From Caulobacteraceae bacterium (GTDB lineage: Bacteria; Pseudomonadota; Alphaproteobacteria; Caulobacterales; Caulobacteraceae): 10,020 nucleotides of DNA. The position numbers were made by a program, and so were the translations under genes. How positions within the stretch are numbered: the stretch's first letter is position 1; the number at the start of each line of letters is the position of its first letter. The stretch lies in NCBI GenBank assembly GCA_004144935.1, contig SDZP01000108.1, positions 1-10,020 on the forward strand. The letters are read 5' to 3'. The notes under the pieces are model-generated. The model had not been told where the DNA came from, ran no database searches, and worked only from the letters and a program-made list of their open reading frames with translations. This document shows positions 6,345-10,020 of the stretch, one piece after another.

Positions 6345-7538
6345 CTACGCCCCGAGCGACCGCGCGTAGCGCCGGCAGTGTTCGAGGTAGGCGCCTTCGT
6401 GGGTGGCGATCAGTTCGACGACGCTGGTCCATAGCCAGGACGGGGCATCGAGGGCGCCGGAGCGGTTGCGGGCCAGCTCATTCAGCCAGGCCGCGCGGGT
6501 GGCGGCCGTCATCTGCCGGGCGTGAGCGCGGCCGACGACCCCGGCCAGGGAGCGGGCCACGGCCATGGCTTCGGTCTGGTTCAGCCGCTTGATCTCGACC
6601 TTCAGGTCCTGGGGCGCAAGTTCGCGGACGACCACCGCCTTGCCGAGCAGGCGGCTGGCGACCATCCGCTCGCCGAGGTTGGGCGACATGGCCCGGGCGC
6701 CGGCGACGATGCGCTCGGCGTTGTCGCGCGGCATGACGGCCTCCCGGTCGCGCGGAGCGGCGGCGGTAACCGCCTCCTTGATGTCGAGGAAGCAGATGTC
6801 CGCCCCCTTGCCGGTCTTGCGGTCGATGGCCAGCAGGACGGCGAACCGCAGGCGGCCGAGCGAGCTGCAGCCCTTCATCCAGTAGGCGACGTCGAGGAAT
6901 CGGATGTCGGCGGCGGACTTTCGGCCCTTCAGGCGCGTGACCAGGTCGCGGACCTGATCGGTGGCGCACATCGCCTCGATGGCGCGGCGCTCGGCCCGGC
7001 TGACCGTCCAGAACCGCTTGCCGATCGGGATCGATGGGTCGGCGTGGTTGAGACGGTCCTGGGCCAGCTGCGCCCAGGTTCGGCCGATGGCCTCCTTGAG
7101 GACCTCGCCGATGATCGGCGGGTGGCCCTGTGCATCGTCGGGGTCGAGGTTGAGGGCCGCTTCATACCCCTCCATCAGGGCCTCGAGCATCCGGGCGGTC
7201 GTCACCCCGGGCAGGTCGGAGCCGCGCGCCGCCGAGGCGAGCGACAGGCCCAGCCGGATGAGGTCATGGGCCGGGTTGCCGATCACCGTCTGGTCGAGGT
7301 CGCGGATCTGGATCTCGACGCCGCCGCGATGGTCCGCCAGCGGGCCGAGGTTGCCCAGATGGCAATCGCCGCAAATCCAGATCGACGGCCCCTTGGGCAG
7401 AATCTTTCCGCTCGCTTCCAGCCAGCTGTAGAACTTCAGGGTGTTGCCCCGCACATAGGCATGGGCCGACCGCGCCATCTTCAGATTCCGGGCGCGGACC
7501 AGCACCTCTCCGCGCTGCGATGGCCGGGGTGACGTCAA
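6345..7538 (-). CDS. DUF2252 family protein, phosphotransferase-like motifs
   Basis: A soluble 397-residue protein of the widespread, functionally uncharacterised DUF2252 family. Early conserved blocks are KMARSAHAYVRGNTLKFY (20-37), ICGDCHLGNLGPL (55-67), IQIRDLDQTVIGNPAHDLI (76-94) and, near the C-terminus, LAGVVGRAHARQM. The pair GDxHxGN and RDLDxxxxGNPxxDL resembles the catalytic and metal-binding loops of aminoglycoside/choline kinase-fold phosphotransferases (HGDxHxxN and DFD...GDPxxDL). That suggests a kinase-like fold, with substrate and activity unknown. The start is set at TTG 7538, because AAAGGA (7552-7547 on this strand) sits eight bases before it and conserved sequence begins within 20 residues. 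The frame stays open 61 codons further, to an ATG at 7721, but that stretch is Arg/Pro-rich and unlike the family. It is divergent from the Mfd-like gene and convergent with the tRNA. Confidence 0.85.
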   Translation of the reverse strand: MTSPRPSQRGEVLVRARNLKMARSAHAYVRGNTLKFYSWLEASGKILPKGPSIWICGDCHLGNLGPLADHRGGVEIQIRDLDQTVIGNPAHDLIRLGLSLASAARGSDLPGVTTARMLEALMEGYEAALNLDPDDAQGHPPIIGEVLKEAIGRTWAQLAQDRLNHADPSIPIGKRFWTVSRAERRAIEAMCATDQVRDLVTRLKGRKSAADIRFLDVAYWMKGCSSLGRLRFAVLLAIDRKTGKGADICFLDIKEAVTAAAPRDREAVMPRDNAERIVAGARAMSPNLGERMVASRLLGKAVVVRELAPQDLKVEIKRLNQTEAMAVARSLAGVVGRAHARQMTAATRAAWLNELARNRSGALDAPSWLWTSVVELIATHEGAYLEHCRRYARSLGA

Positions 7539-7546
7539 GGTCGATA

Positions 7547-7570
7547 TCCTTTGGGAAGCGCCGATCTGTA
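7547..7570 (-). promoter_or_regulatory. Putative -10 box and Shine-Dalgarno of the DUF2252 gene
   Basis: Read on the minus strand, GGCTACAGA (with TACAGA at 7570-7565) is the same nine bases found at the tRNA-Arg -10. AAAGGA (7552-7547) follows 12 bases later, then eight bases to the TTG start. The arrangement fits a short leader and supports the TTG choice. No good -35 lies at the expected distance, so the promoter part is tentative. Confidence 0.4.
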
Positions 7571-7582
7571 GCCGCCGTGGTG

Positions 7583-7613
7583 GCGGTACGAGGCGGTAAC
7601 GAACGCGGTGACG
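7583..7613. repeat. Three imperfect direct repeats in the divergent spacer
   Basis: GCGGTACGA (from 7583), GCGGTAACGA (7593-7602) and GCGGTGACG (7605-7613) follow each other at 10 and 12 bases, close to one helical turn. They lie between the DUF2252 and Mfd-like genes, just upstream of the putative DUF2252 -10. They could be operator half-sites for a regulator of the divergent pair, or chance in GC-rich DNA. The rest of the 7571-7771 spacer shows no promoter I can support and no GTTC-N7-GTTC box of the alphaproteobacterial LexA type. Confidence 0.3.
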
Positions 7614-7771
7614 CCGTGTTCCGTGGGCGGATCTGTGGGGCCGCAAAGCCCGTGATAGCCAAGGCTTCGCGGCAATCGACGGCCGGCAGGAACAAGCGGG
7701 CGCCGGGGCAGTTTGCAGCATCGCTGTGACGATTCCGAGCGAGCAGCCGCGTCAATCCTGGGGCTCCTGAT

Positions 7772-10020
7772 ATGCCGAAGCCGGCGCGGCCGCGCTCTCA
7801 AAACGCCGACCTGGTTCCGGGTCCTATCCCGGCGGCGACCGGCGAGAGCCAAAGCAGTCAGGAGCCGACGGCGGCAGTGGCGGCCGCCCTTGCAGGTCAG
7901 GTCAAGGCCGGGCGCACCTGGGTGCATCTGGCCTCCAGCGAGCGGCGGGCCGAAGAGATCGGGCGAGCCCTGGCCGGCCTCGCGCCGGACATCGAGACCC
8001 TGGTCCTGCCGCCCTGGGACTGCCTGCCCTATGATCGGGCATCGCCGTCGCGGGATGTCATGGGACGGAGGATGCGGGTGTTCCAGCGGCTGGCGGAGAA
8101 GACCGCGGGCCGGCGGGTCCTGGTGGTGTCGCCGGAGGCCCTCATGCAGCGGCTTCCGCCGGCCGCGGCGCTGAGAAGGGCCTTCCTGCGCCTGGAGCGG
8201 GGCCGGCCGCTGGATCGGGCCGGCCTGATCGGCTTCGCCCGCCGGTCCGGCTACGTCTGGGACGACCGCATCGACGAGCCTGGCGAGATCGCCGCTCTTG
8301 GCGAGGTGATCGACATCTTCCCGGCCGACGCCCTTCGACCGGTCCGACTGGCCGTCGCGGTGGACGGCGTCCTGGGCGACATCCGAATCTACGATCCCCT
8401 GACGCAACGGTCGGAGGAGGGGGTCGAAAGCCTGGACCTCGGTCCCGCCAGCGAACTCATCGAGGAGGACGCGGCCGACCAGCATGAGACCGAAGCCTTC
8501 GAGCCTCGCGTCTCCGGCGCCGAGCATCGCCTTCCCTTGGCCTACCAGACCCTGCGCACCCTGTTCGAGCTCCTGCCCAAGGCGGCGCTGTCGCAGGACC
8601 CCAAGGCCGGGGAACGCCTCGTCAGGGCGCAAGAGCAGGTTCAGGAAGCCTATGAGGCCCGCACTGCGCTGGGCCTCGATACGGAACCAACCCTTCGTCC
8701 CGCCGGCCTGTACCTGCCGATCGAGGACTGCGACGCCGGGTTGGACGCCTGGACCGCCAAGCGGCTGCCGCTGCGCGGCGTGACGCCCGGGCAGCGGCCG
8801 GCCACGGCCGCCAACCCGGGCCGCGCCTTCTGCGACCTGGTCGACGCGGCGCGGCAACGGGGCGATCGCGTTGTCCTGTCGGGACTGGCGCATGAGCTTC
8901 GGGCCCTGAACAAGGCCCTGCGACGCGGCCTGGACACGACCGCCGAGCCGGCCGCCGACTGGTCGGCGGCGCTGGCCGGGCCGGCGGGCGCCGTTCTGGC
9001 GCTGGAGGCGGATCTCGAGGCCGGATTCGTCGACGGCGATATGGTCGTCATCGCCGCCAGCGACGTGCTCGGCGGCCGGCTGGCCGAGCGCAAGAGCGCC
9101 ACGCTCGACCTCCTGGCCCAGGCCGACCTGCGGATCGGCGACGTGGTGCTGCACGAGGATCATGGGGTCGGGGTGCTGCGCGACCTGACCGTCGTCGAGG
9201 TCGATGGCGCGGCGCGCGACAGCCTGCAGATCGAATATCATGGCGGGGCGAGCATCCTGGCCCCGGTCGACGACATCGGCCGGGTCTGGCGCTATGGCGC
9301 CGAGGAGGCCGCCGTCACCCTCGACCGCCTGAAAGGCGACGGCTGGTTCAAGCGCCGGGCCGAGGTCAGCCGCCACGTCGAGGCCGCCGCGATCGAACTG
9401 GTCGCCCTGGCCAAGGCCCGCGAGGCGGCGACCTGCGAGCCCATCCAGCCGCCCAAGGGTCCCTACGCGCGGTTTGCTGTCCGCTTCGCCTATCCGGAGA
9501 CCCAGGACCAGGGCGCGGCCATCGCGGCGGTGCTGTCCGACCTGGCCTCGGGCCGGCCGATGGACCGGCTGGTCTGCGGCGACGTCGGCTTCGGCAAGAC
9601 GGAGGTGGCCCTGCGGGCGGCGGCGGCCGTAGCCCTCAGCGGCCGTCAGGTGGCGGTGGCGGCCCCGACCACGGTGCTGGCCCGGCAGCATTTCCAGACC
9701 TTCCAGAAACGGTTCGCCGGCACAGGCGTCAAGGTCGCCCAGCTGTCCCGGGTGGTCGGCACGGCCGAAGCCAAGGCGGTGCGGGCGGGTCTGGCCAGCG
9801 GCGAGATCGGGCTGGTCATCGGCACCCACGCCCTGGCCAGCGAGGGCGTCGACTTCGCTAACCTCGGCCTGGTGATCATCGATGAGGAGCAGAAGTTCGG
9901 GTCGGCGATGAAGGAGCGGCTGCGGGGCCTGGCCCGCGACGGCCATCGCCTGACTCTGACCGCCACCCCCATCCCCCGCACCCTGCAGGCGGCCATGGTC
10001 GGGGTGCAGGACGTCAGCGT
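7772..10020 (+). CDS. Mfd-family transcription-repair coupling helicase, 3' end off window
   Basis: The first 749 residues of a protein with Mfd organisation. Domain 1a has LPPWDCLPYDRASPSRD with Trp82, as in the UvrB-like module. Domain 2 has IYDPLTQRS, then a domain 3-like region. The RNA-polymerase-interacting domain (about 447-510) starts LRIGDVVLHEDHGVGVL, with HEDHGVG at 461-467. Next come the relay helix LDRLKGDGWFKRR and helicase lobe 1, with Walker A GDVGFGKT (Lys609), GTHAL, DEEQ (704-707) and TATPIPRTL (730-738). Canonical Mfd is about 1150 residues, so the second helicase lobe, TRG motif and domain 7 should lie beyond the edge. Known role of the family: displacing stalled RNA polymerase and recruiting UvrA. 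Several common positions differ (DEEQKFGSAMKER against DEE-H/Q-RFGV-HKER; TQDQ against TPDQ), so this may be a paralogue. ATG 7772 is the only start after the upstream in-frame stop; its Shine-Dalgarno is weak. Confidence 0.85.
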   Translation, partial: MPKPARPRSQNADLVPGPIPAATGESQSSQEPTAAVAAALAGQVKAGRTWVHLASSERRAEEIGRALAGLAPDIETLVLPPWDCLPYDRASPSRDVMGRRMRVFQRLAEKTAGRRVLVVSPEALMQRLPPAAALRRAFLRLERGRPLDRAGLIGFARRSGYVWDDRIDEPGEIAALGEVIDIFPADALRPVRLAVAVDGVLGDIRIYDPLTQRSEEGVESLDLGPASELIEEDAADQHETEAFEPRVSGAEHRLPLAYQTLRTLFELLPKAALSQDPKAGERLVRAQEQVQEAYEARTALGLDTEPTLRPAGLYLPIEDCDAGLDAWTAKRLPLRGVTPGQRPATAANPGRAFCDLVDAARQRGDRVVLSGLAHELRALNKALRRGLDTTAEPAADWSAALAGPAGAVLALEADLEAGFVDGDMVVIAASDVLGGRLAERKSATLDLLAQADLRIGDVVLHEDHGVGVLRDLTVVEVDGAARDSLQIEYHGGASILAPVDDIGRVWRYGAEEAAVTLDRLKGDGWFKRRAEVSRHVEAAAIELVALAKAREAATCEPIQPPKGPYARFAVRFAYPETQDQGAAIAAVLSDLASGRPMDRLVCGDVGFGKTEVALRAAAAVALSGRQVAVAAPTTVLARQHFQTFQKRFAGTGVKVAQLSRVVGTAEAKAVRAGLASGEIGLVIGTHALASEGVDFANLGLVIIDEEQKFGSAMKERLRGLARDGHRLTLTATPIPRTLQAAMVGVQDVS

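Noticed and set aside
7571..7771. SOS (LexA) box in front of the Mfd-like gene
   Set aside because: I looked for GTTC-N7-GTTC on both strands because a repair helicase might be damage-inducible. Single GTTC and GAAC occurrences exist, but none has a partner at the right spacing.
7535..9946. An 803-codon open frame on the minus strand opposite the Mfd-like gene
   Set aside because: It mirrors the codon pattern of the plus-strand helicase gene, is rich in Arg, Gly, Gln and Asp without any recognisable domain, and the plus strand has unmistakable helicase motifs throughout.

Overview
The window looks like chromosomal DNA of a high-GC alphaproteobacterium, most likely of the Caulobacterales (Caulobacter or Phenylobacterium type). 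The base composition, by eye near 70% G+C, fits this. So does a two-hairpin leader matching the alphaproteobacterial serC RNA motif in front of a serC-serA operon, and so do promoter boxes resembling the Caulobacter housekeeping sigma consensus. The genus is an inference. The content is mostly core metabolism, transport and DNA repair. I see no phage, transposase, CRISPR or toxin-antitoxin genes.

Layout. A strong intrinsic terminator at 12-45 closes a transcription unit lying off the left edge. A small five-helix membrane protein (207-659, +) follows. It converges on an EamA/DMT-family exporter (656-1579, -), and the two stop codons share one CTAG. The divergent spacer 1580-1765 carries the serC leader RNA. 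serC (1766-2941, +) and serA (2982-4556, +) then encode the second and first steps of phosphorylated serine biosynthesis. A 163-bp composite inverted repeat of REP/BIME type (4558-4720) sits directly after the serA stop. Next comes an AzgA-type NCS2 purine permease (4821-6194, +), whose ribosome-binding site lies in a hairpin. A tRNA-Arg(CCG) gene (6245-6321, +) has its own well-formed promoter. A DUF2252 protein (6345-7538, -), probably TTG-initiated and with phosphotransferase-like motifs, is divergent from an Mfd-family helicase (7772 to beyond 10020, +) that runs off the right edge.

How the genes work together. Only serC-serA is clearly a functional unit: SerA oxidises 3-phosphoglycerate, SerC transaminates the product, and the leader RNA probably controls the pair. 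The permease supplies purine bases and has its own control region. The Mfd-family protein has all the helicase signatures visible in this part, but several family-conserved positions are changed and its neighbours are not those usual for alphaproteobacterial mfd. It may therefore be a second, specialised Mfd-like protein. Together with the uncharacterised DUF2252 gene beside it, it is the part of the window most worth a closer look.

No gene-free stretch exceeds 300 bases. The largest gaps are 4557-4820 (repeat, promoter, hairpin), 7539-7771 (divergent control region), 1580-1765 (serC leader) and 46-206 (nothing firm beyond a possible N-terminal extension of the first gene).
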